Assembly (NCBI RefSeq): GCF_905171775.1
Contig: NC_053494.1
Location: 124,276,028 to 124,340,027, forward strand
From: Rana temporaria
Lineage: Eukaryota > Chordata > Amphibia > Anura > Ranidae
Length of the DNA: 64,000 nucleotides
Direction: 5' to 3'
Shown: positions 22,952-32,166 of the stretch, piece after piece
Layout: each line of letters starts with the position of its first letter
Position numbering within the stretch: the first letter of the stretch is position 1
Notes under the pieces: model-generated
What the model saw: only the letters and a program-made list of their open reading frames with translations
Databases searched by the model: none
What the model was told of the DNA's origin: nothing
Position numbers and translations under genes: made by a program

Positions 22952-23106
22952 CTTCACTAAGGACACCGAGGGAAACAATCTCTTCATGGTTTGAATTCTG
23001 TTGCCACCAGGACAGAACACTGGCAATAGAGTGAGCTGCAGACAAGCCAGAACGATGTTGCTTTCGAATTTTCCACTCTTTTACTAGGTCATTCTTCGTC
23101 CATTTT
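22952..23106 (-). CDS. MDH1B: MDH1B exon 7
   Basis: Acceptor ...atggcag before AAAATGG, donor GTAATC at 22951. It completes codon 352 and encodes residues 352-403, with AAHSIASVL and EEIVSLGVLSEG matching human AAHSIATTL and EIVSLGILSEG. This is the substrate-domain helix and strand of the malate dehydrogenase fold. Length 155 bp. A transposon target duplication starts ten bases inside the following intron. Confidence 0.95.
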
Positions 23107-23545
23107 CTGCCATTAAATTGAAAGGATTTTTAATGAAACATTTAGTAAAATTCTATTGGTGTATATTCTATAAGTAAGAAAAAAAACAAGAGTACAAACC
23201 ATTGCAAAATATTTTAACTTTTTTATTTTATTTTTTACGCATGTTTGTAAATACACTTTTACCCCACATTTATTTATCACCTGCACATATTCAACATGCC
23301 TATAGATATAAAAGCTGAAAACAGCAGGAACATGTATTAGGGATTAATTACGGTAATTGATTAATTAACTAAATATAATATTCTTGAAAAGTATGATATC
23401 ACAAGATCACAATTTCTTTGCACTACAGTACATTTTCAAAGACTATATTTTAGACACTGATCCATATGTTGGTTGGTTAGGCATGTTCAGCTATTGTCAT
23501 CATGAACCAATTAGTCAAATTACTACTACTATTACTATTACGTAC

Positions 23546-23687
23546 CTGTCAAATATCATATCAAGCAAAGGGCGCGAGTAACTGGAAGGACCCCATATTG
23601 AACTGTCATACTTGTATATCTTTGCTTGGTTCAGTTCAAGGTGATTAGTACCACTGATGTTACCCCAAACAATAACATCCTTTACAA
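23546..23687 (-). CDS. MDH1B: MDH1B exon 6
   Basis: Acceptor ...ttctgacag, donor GTACGT. It encodes residues 305-352: KDVIVWGNISG, KIYKYDSSIWGP, YSRPLLDMIFD. Human has KDVIIWGNISG and ESAIWGPLHYSRPVLNLIFD. In catalytic malate dehydrogenase the motif is WGNHSS with the proton-relay His; here that position is Ile315, as in human MDH1B. Intron 6, at 439 bp, is the shortest in the gene. Confidence 0.96.
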
Positions 23688-23709
23688 CTGTCAGAAATAT
23701 ACAAGAGAC

Positions 23710-24124
23710 AATAAAATACAATAAGAACATAATTGAGCTGAGTTTCCCCAAAACATCCCTTCCCATTAGTGAACCATAACAAATTTAAATTAGCAGACAC
23801 TTAGTCAAATCCCAGCTCCTGATCTGCTGGTTTTCACTCCCCTTCATCTTAGTGACCATTTTGAGTTTTAAAACTGGAAATATTTTTTTTATATCTTTTT
23901 TTAAAAATTATTTTTAAATATTAAATTAAAACAAACCTTTAAATATTAAATTAAAGTTTTTTTGCTTTCACTGAATGTGGAAAAACACTGCTTTAAATCG
24001 CATGGTACTTTGTGATCAGATGTGTTTGGGGTGCCATTAACATTCTATTGGCACCCGCACGCTCTCACAAGGACATCCTGTTCACCTACAGTTTGGTGTG
24101 AACTCAGAGTGCATATAAGACACT
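23710..24124. other. MDH1B intron 5, unassigned AT-rich DNA
   Basis: No exon or clear element is seen. A duplicated 'aaatattaaattaaa' occurs at 23916-23955. Confidence 0.35.
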
Positions 24125-24810
24125 GGGCCGGATTCAGATACATTGGTGTATCTATCCGCGCGGCGTAACGTATCTCAGATACGTTAGGCCGCCGTAATTT
24201 AGGGCGCAAGTTCCCGTGTTCAGAAAGAACTTGCGCCCTATGTTACGGCGGCGTAACGTATGTGGTCCGGCGTAAGCCCGCGTAATTCAAATGTGGATGG
24301 TGCGGGCGTGTTTTATCTAAATTTACTGTGACCCCACGTATTTGATGTATTTTACGAACGGCGCATGTGCCGTTCGTGAAAAAATCCCAGTGCGCATGCT
24401 CGAAATTCCGACGCAAATCATCATTGCTTTCGAGGTGAACGTAAATTACGTCCAGCCCTATTCGCGAACGACTTACGCAAACGATGTAAAATTTTCAAAA
24501 CTCGACGCGGGAACGACGTCCATACTTAACATAGGATACGCCTCATATAGCAGGAGTAACTATACGCCGGAAAAAGCCTAACGTAAACAACGTAAAAAAA
24601 TGCGCCGGGCAAACGTACGTTTCTGAATCGGCATATCTACCTAATTTGCATATTTGACGCGTAAATATACAGAAGCGCCACCTAGCGGCCAGCCTAAAAT
24701 TGCAACTAAGATACGCCGGTCGGATCTTAGTCAAATCTATGCGTAACTGATTCTATGAATCAGGCGCATAGATACGACGCCGCACACTCATTCTTACCTG
24801 AATCTACCCC
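24125..24810. mobile_element. GGGCC(A/G)GATTC long-palindrome MITE, copy A
   Basis: It starts GGGCCGGATTCAGATA and ends TACCTGAATCTACCCC, with a 3-bp duplication ACT on both sides (24122-24124, 24811-24813). The interior has inverted pairs and the family motif GCCACCTAGCGGCC followed by 'cctaaa' near 24676. It is one of seven copies in the window and is non-coding. Confidence 0.8.
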
Positions 24811-25263
24811 ACTGAGTTTAAAAAGCATGCTAAGTTTTATCAAGGAAGGCCTGCATTACTCTAATGCACAAACCCTGCTAGACAACAATGTGCCAGCAAG
24901 AACTGAATCAACTCTACTTCCACTCCTATTTTAATTTTTCACTAAGCAGTGGACTGAAACCACATAAATTCTATAGTTGCATATTCCAAAGCTGAGATTT
25001 CTCCCTAATTGTATTTATTTCTGCCCTCTACCTGAAGACCATAATAAAATGTTTAAAGGTGAAGCATGATCAAAGCTAGGGATGGGCTGACCGACCCTTG
25101 TTCGGTTCGCACCGAAACGTTCAACATTGGCGAACGTTTGGAACCGAATAACGAACCCCATTGAAATCTATAGGACCCAAAATGGGAAAAACAAAAGTGC
25201 CCATTTTGGAAGGTAATGCACTGAAATATACAGCGTTAAACTTGCAGTAACACACTGAACTAT

Positions 25264-27274
25264 TGTCAGGGACCTGCCTCTCGACAGCAGCGCCTGTCTG
25301 TAACTGCGCGCCGTCGCACTGCCATTACTCCGGCACTCCTACCCCACTGTGCTCCTGAGCTTGCTGTCTTCATTCCAGTAGCTCACGAGCCAGGGCTGTA
25401 AGAGAGGCCTTCTCCTGCAACTAGGTTCTGATTACCAGGTACGTTCGTACATAACAGTATCAGACAGCCATGACAGAGCCTGCAGGGGAAGTCCCGGCCG
25501 TTGAGGAGATCTGCAAACACCTGACAGCTCTCACACAAGCGGTAAAGAGCTTACAAGAAGGCTACATGAGACTGAGGGCCAAGTTCAAAACCTATCCGCC
25601 TCCGGAGACGCAGCTCCCATACCCGCCTCCAGATCTTCACCAACTGCCTCTGCCTCCTTAGTGGTGATGCTGCCGCCCAAACCAAGAGTACCCGTGCCAG
25701 AACGATTTGCGGGAGACCGAACCAAGTTCCGGGCCTTCCGTAATGCTTGCCAGCTATATTTTGCCCTGCAACCTCTGACTTTTTCTTTAGAGGCCACAAA
25801 GGTGGGATTCGTGATCTCCCTACTCCAAGGGGAACCACAGACTTGGGCCCATCGGCTGTTGGAGGAGAATAACGACCAGACACAAACCCTGCTGGTCTTT
25901 TTTGAAGCCATGGCCCAGTTTTATGACGACCCCCAACGAGCTGCCACCGCTGAGTCTGCCCTACTTGCGCTCCAGCAAGGTCGCAGAGCAGCCGAGGACT
26001 AGGTAACGGACTTCCGTCGCTGGAGCGCAGATACTCAGTGGAACAACGCAGCCCTGCGGCATCAGTTCCGCTTAGGTCTCTATGAGGCCCTGAAAGATGA
26101 GCTGGCTCGAGTCGGTGTTCCAGACACCCTGGAAGACTTAATTTCCAAGGCCATCCAGATCGACCTCAGGCTATGTTCTTCTCAGCAAAGTCGCCCAGTA
26201 TTGATGACCACAAGAGTGCCCATGTCCCGCTACCAGCCATCTGCCTGCCCGAGTCCTGCTAGCATCACTCCGGACACCTCTGAACCGAGGCAACTTGGTC
26301 TAATGCGACCGGCCTTGCCACCCGAAGAGCGGGCGCGCCGCCGCCAATTAAATCTGTGCCTCTATTGCGGTGAAGCAGGTCACTATGCGCGCAACTGTCC
26401 CGCTAAGATGCGTAAGTGTCATTCCCCCGCTCCTGTTAATCTCTCAGCCCTGTCTGCCAACACCACCCACATTGCTCTTCCTCTCTTGTTGCAGCTCCAG
26501 GAAAGGATGGTTCCAGTCAACGCCATTATTGACTCTGGCGCATGTAGCTGCTTTATCAATGCCACCTTTGCTGACCTGCACAACATTCCTCTATGAGACA
26601 AAGATCACAGACTTTCTGTTTTCCTGGCTGATGGTTCCTGTATAAAGTCGGGACAAGTGACCCGGGAGACCCTTCCTCTGCCTACCACCATCATCTCCAA
26701 ACATAAGGAACTGCTAACCCTGGATGTTATCTCCTCTCCCCTGTTTCCTGTAATCCTGGGCATACCCTGGCTCTAGGCTCACAATCCCCAGATTAACTGG
26801 GTATCTGGAGAAGTATCATTTCCGTCTCCCTACTGTCAGAAGCACTGCCTATTCAGACCCCACCAGTCTGTCCTCTACCCTGTTATGCATGGACTCTGAC
26901 CCCAATCTGCTTCAGTCTGTTCCAGAACCCTATCACCAATTTATTGATGAATTCAGTAAAAGGGGAGCCTACTCCCCTATCTCCGCTATTGCCTGTTATT
27001 CCTAACCCAGCTTACTTCACCAGCTCCCGCTGCCGCTGTACCAGTACCACCTTCTCCTGGTCGCTGACCCGCTTTTTCCGCTCCAGCGGTCCTCGGTTCC
27101 AGTCGTTCTTGAAGGATCAGCATCCAGTGCCGACTACTGCTATTACTCCGGCACTCCTACCCCACTGCGCTCCTGAGCTTGCTGTCCCCATTCCAGTAGC
27201 TCACAAGCCAGGGCTGTAAGAGAGGCCTTCTCCTGTAACTAGGCTCTGATTACCAGGTACGTTCGTACATAACA
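25264..27274 (+). mobile_element. Degraded Ty3-type LTR retrotransposon, pol lost
   Basis: It starts TGTCAGGG and ends ACATAACA, flanked by the 5-bp duplication ACTAT (25259-25263, 27275-27279). The 3' ends of the two terminal repeats are clearly the same: 'attactccggcactcctacc' onward at 25323-25456 and about 27143-27274. The 5' part of the left LTR (25264-25322) is not matched on the right, so one end has been rearranged. The inside carries decayed gag and protease. It breaks off just after a pol-like QFIDEFSKRGA (near 26937-26970). Confidence 0.8.
25470..26960 (+). pseudogene. Ty3-type gag-protease, decayed
   Basis: The ATG at 25470 begins a Gag of the Sushi-like Ty3 type. One frameshift lies near 25661. 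From there one frame runs on with a TAG at 26000-26002, a TGA at 26594-26596 and a TAG near 26774. Recognisable parts are capsid FRAFRNACQLYFAL and LQGEPQTWAH, a CCHC knuckle CLYCGEAGHYARNC, an aspartic protease start IDSGACSCFIN, then LGIPWL. Several stops fit CGA-to-TGA or CAG-to-TAG decay. Reverse transcriptase, RNase H and integrase are gone. Sushi-like Gags are also the ancestors of mammalian RTL/PEG10 genes, but this copy is plainly inactive. Confidence 0.85.
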
Positions 27275-27852
27275 ACTATACTGCATTAAACGGAAGGTAA
27301 CGCACTGAAATATATGGCGTTAAACTTGGAGTAACGCACTGAACTATACTGCATTAAAGGAAGGTAACGCACTGAAATATACAGTGTTAAACTTGCATTT
27401 ACGCGCTGAACTATACTGCAGTAAACCAGCCCTGACAAAATAAACTGACACTAATATAAAAATGAATGGTCACTACATTCACACTGGCTGTAGATTCACA
27501 CTAAAGTGATACTAAAGTCAAAATAAATGGTCACTCACTACACTCATAGGGCCAGATTCACATAGGTTAGCGGATCTTTAGATCCGCGTAACCTATGTGA
27601 TTTAAGATCCGCCGCCGCAATTTTTTAAAGCAAATGCTAATTCACAAAGCACTTACCTCAAAACTTGCGGCGGCGTATCTTAAATCCCCCGGCGGAATTC
27701 AAATTCCGCGGCTAGGGGGAGTGTAGTATTTAAATCAGGCGCATCCCCGCGCCGATTTAACTGCGCATGCGCCGTCCGCAAATTTTCCCGGCATGCATTG
27801 CTCCCAATGACTTTGCTAGGACGTCATTGGTTTCGGCGTGAGCATAACTTGC

Positions 27853-28385
27853 TGTGATACATTTGCCTATATGTCTCAGTTTACTGCTCCCTGCTAGCCA
27901 GGTTATTGATGTGCTAATGTCCCCTCACTATTTCTAAAGGTTAATTGATCTATTGTGTTGTGTGAAGGAGAGCTGGGTTTAAGTGGCTTGTGTTAATTAT
28001 TCTGATTGCTTCATTGTGGTAATTATCTCTCTATATGCGGGGTCGAGCGGTCTGGTTGATGTATTCAGTACAGCTAGTGCTCAGCGTCATTGATGTCATT
28101 GTCTAAAGAAAATGTGTTTCAGCATCGGCCCCGTCGTGTCTACCTACTCATCTGTATGGAAGCCCCAGTGTGAGGGGGGCGGAGATTTGTCATTGTAACA
28201 GTTTTGGAAATGACATATAAGCTGTGTGTTATAACATTAAAGTCTGTGTTGTTCAAGCAGTAAGCTTGTCTCATGTGTGGCTTTCTGGGCGACTCCAGGG
28301 ATATCCCTCCTCGTGGAATATTGGGGTGATTTTCGTTATGGGAAGAAGGGAACGTTGACGGGGATATCATACCGATACCGTCACA
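27853..28385 (+). repeat. 5' LTR of the Gag-HEXIM element
   Basis: 533 bp, TG...CA ends. An ATATAA (28215-28220) and ATTAAA (28236-28241) lie close together near the likely U3/R region and could serve as TATA box and polyadenylation signal. It appears identical to the LTR at 30531-31063. Confidence 0.9.
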
Positions 28386-28406
28386 ATTGGTTGGAAGCAG
28401 CGGGAT
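28386..28406 (+). other. Primer-binding-like site
   Basis: Directly after the 5' LTR comes ATTGGTTGGAAGCAGCGGGA. A TGG a few bases after the LTR is the usual start of a tRNA-complementary site. I cannot name the tRNA from memory. Confidence 0.5.
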
Positions 28407-28461
28407 CTTCCCTTCTACCCTCCTTTACACCCGGATTCCAAGCAGACACTGGGAACAGTGA

Positions 28462-30141
28462 ATGGAAGGCTGCTACACCCGGCTTAAAAGAAATACACTG
28501 AAAGAACTACTGGAAGTTCGTGGAAGGATTGCTAGCAACAAAACCAAGCGGGTCATCATAGCAGAATTAATGGAGCTAGACCAGGAGAACGGGATTGCAG
28601 CAACGCCAGCAGTACAAGAGATGGAGACACCAGTGATTCAGGAGGAGTCACCAACCAACAAGCTAATGAGAGAGAAGCTAGCGTGGTTCGGCCCGAACCC
28701 AACGCCAGATGTGGTACTGAAAGTGATGGACCTGTTAGTAAACGCAGAGCTACAGTTAAAACTGGCAGCAGTCCAACAAGCAGCCGCACATTCTCCAAAC
28801 AGTGAGTACAGCACAGCAGACGCAAGGAAGATTCCGTTTAGCGCTTTTAAAGCTTTTGATGAAAAGGACTGTGAGATTGATAACTTCCTGGCGGATTTTG
28901 AGCGACAATGTAACCTGCACCGAATAGCTAGAGGAGACTGGGTTGCAATATTGTCAGGCAAACTGTCAGGCAAAGCTTCTGATGCTTTCCGGACCGTGCC
29001 AGATCAGGATATCCATAGCTACGCCAGGGTTAAAGAAGTGCTCCTGGCTCGTTATGCAGTAACCCCAGAGTCCCACCGACAGAAGTTCAGGGACTCACGC
29101 AAAACCACGAAAGACTCTTATGCGGAATGGGCATGCCAATTGTCCCGGTCGGCCTCTAACTGGGCTAACAGCAGCCAGGCCACCACCGCAGAGGACATTT
29201 TGCAACTAATGCTCCTGGAGCAATTTTACAATCACATCCAGACGGACGTCAAGGATTGGGTGAGAGATCGCAGGCCCATGACTCTACCAGAGGCCGCGAA
29301 GTTGGCGGATGAATATGCAGATACTCGCAAGACGAACCAGGTCACACCACAGGAACAACCTCCACCACAAACGGTGCCCTCACACCCACCAACCGCTAGA
29401 TACCAACCTCCTAACAGACCGGTGACATCTAGCCCTCGCTATCATCGCCAGGAGGGCAACGAACAACGCTGCTTCCGGTGCAAACAGCTGGGTCACTTCA
29501 AGCAGAATTGCCCCATGAATGACAACACCAGGTCAAATTGGTCTCAACCTGGGTACCGCCCACCAGCAGCAGCCCATTGTGTAGACTCGGCTTGGGATCC
29601 AAAGGAGCTGGGTCAGGAAGAACCATTGGGCACCCCTTACGAAGCCCTCATGGTACAATCTGTTATTACGGACAACAGGGAACACCATTGTCAGCTGGTC
29701 ATGGGCGACAGCCCTGAGCCGGAGGGGCCCTGGAGGGAGCTGGGCAGAAAGAGGCACCGCCGGCCACCCTTCAAGAAGAAGAGGTCCTGGAAGCCGTATA
29801 ACAAGCTGACCTGGGAGGAGAAGAAGCGACTGGAGGAGAGGGAGTCGCAGCGGGCATCCCAGATGCGTGCCGAGATGTTCGCCAAGGGCCCACCGGTGGC
29901 CCCTTACACCACCACCCAGTTCCTGATGATGAAGGACCACGTGGAGAGCCTGCAGGACATGAGCAAGCAGGAGCTGATCCGTGAGTACATAGAGCTGGAG
30001 GAGTGCATAAGCCGCATGGAGGAGGAGAACAACCACCTGAGGTCACAGCAGCATGAACTGGAGATGGAGCTGGAGAAGCTCCAAGAGGAGAACCGGCGGC
30101 TGCGGAGGGAGCAGGGGGTGGCTGACCTTATGGGGCTCTGA
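28462..30141 (+). CDS. Gag-HEXIM fusion protein of an LTR retrotransposon
   Basis: This 559-codon ORF has no internal stop. Residues 11-41 (TLKELLEVRGR...AELMELD) resemble a SAP motif. Residues 120-290 form a Ty3-type capsid, whose second half (QKFRDSR, EDILQLMLLEQF, VKDWVRDRRP; 207-272) strongly resembles the SCAN domain. A CCHC knuckle, CFRCKQLGHFKQNC, is at 337-350. From residue 426 the protein reads as HEXIM: the basic region GRKRHRRPPFKKKR (428-441), KLTWEEKK, RAEMFAKG, PVAPYTTTQFLM (478-489), then ESLQDMSKQELI and a heptad-rich coiled coil to about 552. In HEXIM1 these bind 7SK snRNA, inhibit CDK9 and bind cyclin T. The acidic stretch between QFLM and ESLQ, several dozen residues in HEXIM1, is reduced to five residues here. 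Base composition turns GC-rich near 29700, at the junction. The activity of the fusion is unknown. Confidence 0.9.
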   Translation: MEGCYTRLKRNTLKELLEVRGRIASNKTKRVIIAELMELDQENGIAATPAVQEMETPVIQEESPTNKLMREKLAWFGPNPTPDVVLKVMDLLVNAELQLKLAAVQQAAAHSPNSEYSTADARKIPFSAFKAFDEKDCEIDNFLADFERQCNLHRIARGDWVAILSGKLSGKASDAFRTVPDQDIHSYARVKEVLLARYAVTPESHRQKFRDSRKTTKDSYAEWACQLSRSASNWANSSQATTAEDILQLMLLEQFYNHIQTDVKDWVRDRRPMTLPEAAKLADEYADTRKTNQVTPQEQPPPQTVPSHPPTARYQPPNRPVTSSPRYHRQEGNEQRCFRCKQLGHFKQNCPMNDNTRSNWSQPGYRPPAAAHCVDSAWDPKELGQEEPLGTPYEALMVQSVITDNREHHCQLVMGDSPEPEGPWRELGRKRHRRPPFKKKRSWKPYNKLTWEEKKRLEERESQRASQMRAEMFAKGPPVAPYTTTQFLMMKDHVESLQDMSKQELIREYIELEECISRMEEENNHLRSQQHELEMELEKLQEENRRLRREQGVADLMGL

Positions 30142-30510
30142 TTCCCCCCCCCCCCCCCCGGACTCTGAGCACCAGTGCTACAGCATTTCAACAAATATAA
30201 CTTTTTCTTTTTATGAATCTCCTGGGATTGTCACTTCAGAGCCATAACCTGCCCCCTCCCATAGCGGGACACCTAGACGGCGGCGCACAGACCCATTCGC
30301 TGTCTTCACACTGACTTCTGGTGACTTTGCAGATCGCACAAAGACTTGGGGACTGACCGGCGTGTGATCTGACGACCCGGTGACATACCTGAGTCTGAAG
30401 CAGTTGCCAAGGGAGGTCAGTCATGCCAAACGGAGTTAACCTCTGACTAATAGCTATGAACCCGTCAACCCTACTGGACCAGGGAAGGTCCAACCGGGTT
30501 TGCCGGAGCA
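30142..30510 (+). other. 3' untranslated interior of the Gag-HEXIM element
   Basis: It starts with a C-run (30144-30160). The first ~100 bp might derive from the captured transcript's 3' UTR and the rest from the parent retroelement. I recognise no pol or env motif in any frame. Confidence 0.5.
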
Positions 30511-30530
30511 GGGAGCAAAAGGGGGGCCAT
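30511..30530 (+). other. Polypurine tract
   Basis: GGGAGCAAAAGGGGGGCCAT lies immediately 5' of the second LTR, the expected place for plus-strand priming. Confidence 0.75.
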
Positions 30531-31063
30531 TGTGATACATTTGCCTATATGTCTCAGTTTACTGCTCCCTGCTAGCCAGGTTATTGATGTGCTAATGTCC
30601 CCTCACTATTTCTAAAGGTTAATTGATCTATTGTGTTGTGTGAAGGAGAGCTGGGTTTAAGTGGCTTGTGTTAATTATTCTGATTGCTTCATTGTGGTAA
30701 TTATCTCTCTATATGCGGGGTCGAGCGGTCTGGTTGATGTATTCAGTACAGCTAGTGCTCAGCGTCATTGATGTCATTGTCTAAAGAAAATGTGTTTCAG
30801 CATCGGCCCCGTCGTGTCTACCTACTCATCTGTATGGAAGCCCCAGTGTGAGGGGGGCGGAGATTTGTCATTGTAACAGTTTTGGAAATGACATATAAGC
30901 TGTGTGTTATAACATTAAAGTCTGTGTTGTTCAAGCAGTAAGCTTGTCTCATGTGTGGCTTTCTGGGCGACTCCAGGGATATCCCTCCTCGTGGAATATT
31001 GGGGTGATTTTCGTTATGGGAAGAAGGGAACGTTGACGGGGATATCATACCGATACCGTCACA
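30531..31063 (+). repeat. 3' LTR of the Gag-HEXIM element
   Basis: 533 bp, same length and apparently the same sequence as the 5' LTR, followed by the target duplication CTTGC. Confidence 0.92.
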
Positions 31064-31489
31064 CTTGCGTCCAGCGCTTTTGTGAATCGACGTACGCAAA
31101 CGACGTAAAATTTAAAAATTCGACGCAGGAACGACGGCCATACTTAACATTGGCTGCGCCTCATAGAATCAGGGGTAACTATACGCCGGAAAAAGCCGAA
31201 CACGAACAAAGTTAAAAAAAAGCGCCGGGCGGTCGTTCGTTTCGGAATTCGGAGTATCTCCTCATTTGCATAGTCGTTGCGTAAATAAACCGAAACGCCA
31301 CCTAGCGGCCGGCCTGGAATTGCAGCCTAAGATCCAACGGTGTAACACAGTTACACCTGTCGGATCTTAGGCATATCTATGCGTAACTGATTCTATGAAT
31401 CAGTCGCATAGATACGACCGACGAAACTCAGAGATACGGCGGTGTATCAGGAGATACACCGTCGTATCTCTATGTGAATCTGGCCCATA

Positions 31490-32056
31490 CTGTCTGAATT
31501 AACACTAGATTCACACTAATGTAAAGATGAATGGTGGTCACTACACTCATACTGACTGAACTATCACTAGATTTACAATAATGTAAAGATGAATTGTCAC
31601 TACACTCACACTAACTGAACTATCACTAGAGTCACACTAAACTGATATTCTATACCGACAAGAGAATCAGAATAGTACACTATAGCACACTAACTTGCTA
31701 GTAGCACTGAACAGAGCAGTGTTCTATCTCTCTCTGAGTAAATATCACACTACAAATGTCCGCTATTGAAAGAATACTTTTATAGTGTGGGGCAGGAGTA
31801 AGAGCAATGAGCCATGATTGGATAGAGTCATCATGACAGCATCCAATCATGGCTCTGACAGTGCTCTGTTCCCTTATTGGGCAAAGCTTTCATTGCTTTA
31901 GCCAATCAAGGATTTCAATACGCTGTGCGGTGGCGCAGTGCATTGTGGTTACTTGGCGGGCCAAACAAACGGTCGAACACCGATTATTTGGGTGTTCGTC
32001 GAACAGGCGACCAGCCAATGTTCGGCCCAAACTCATGCTCGAGCCAAACCATTTGC
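31490..32056. other. Right part of the outer element, with tandem units
   Basis: Loose tandem units ('actgaactatcactagattcacactaa') fill 31490-31660, then GTTCG-rich DNA leads to the right end at 32067. Short ORFs here have no recognisable content. Confidence 0.45.
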
Positions 32057-32166
32057 CCATCCCTAGTGTAGAACTACCCCTGAAGGAGCTTCTGGTTTGA
32101 TTTGGGTGGCATGTTGCCTCTATATCCCCGCCATCTCGGGTACTTGATGAGAGCTGCAGTAAAGTT

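Larger units (their letters stand above)
27853..31063 (+). mobile_element. Intact gag-only LTR retrotransposon with captured HEXIM sequence
   Basis: Two 533-bp LTRs bound a 2145-bp interior. The LTRs start TGTGATACATT, end ACCGTCACA, and are flanked by the 5-bp duplication CTTGC (27848-27852, 31064-31068). A TGG-containing primer-binding-like site follows the 5' LTR, and a purine tract AAAAGGGGGG precedes the 3' LTR. Reading the two LTRs side by side I saw no difference, which implies a very recent insertion. The only ORF is a 559-codon Gag-HEXIM fusion. There is no protease, reverse transcriptase, RNase H, integrase or envelope, so mobilisation must depend on enzymes supplied by another element. 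It lies in MDH1B intron 5, in the opposite orientation to the gene. Confidence 0.92.
27549..31486. mobile_element. GGGCC(A/G)GATTC long-palindrome MITE, copy B, split by an LTR element
   Basis: The ends GGGCCAGATTCACATA and TATGTGAATCTGGCCC are perfect inverse copies, with 3-bp duplications ATA (27546-27548, 31487-31489). The MITE parts are 27549-27852 and 31064-31486. The rest is the Gag-HEXIM element inserted at CTTGC. The motif CGCCACCTAGCGGCCGGC is near 31294. Confidence 0.85.
25078..32067. mobile_element. Outer element with TAGGGATGGGC ends, holding two nested LTR elements
   Basis: TAGGGATGGGC at 25078 and GCCCATCCCTA at 32057-32067 are inverted ends. Their inner sequences share 'gttcgg', 'cgaac' and 'gaaccg' words, as in a known style of frog repeat. 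Tandem units such as 'gcactgaaatatacagcgtt' (25230 and 27300-27420) lie on both sides of the insertions, showing one interrupted element. I found no convincing target duplication. Confidence 0.55.

Noticed and set aside
29533..30036. 167-codon minus-strand ORF
   Set aside because: It is the mirror of the HEXIM-coding strand, where Glu/Leu-rich codons leave the opposite strand open.
28462..30141. Host SCAN-domain or HEXIM gene exon
   Set aside because: The ORF sits between two apparently identical LTRs with target duplication, primer-like site and purine tract, and runs antisense to MDH1B inside its intron. It belongs to the mobile element.
27853..31063. Endogenous retrovirus
   Set aside because: There is no envelope, pol or protease, and the Gag is Ty3-like rather than retroviral.
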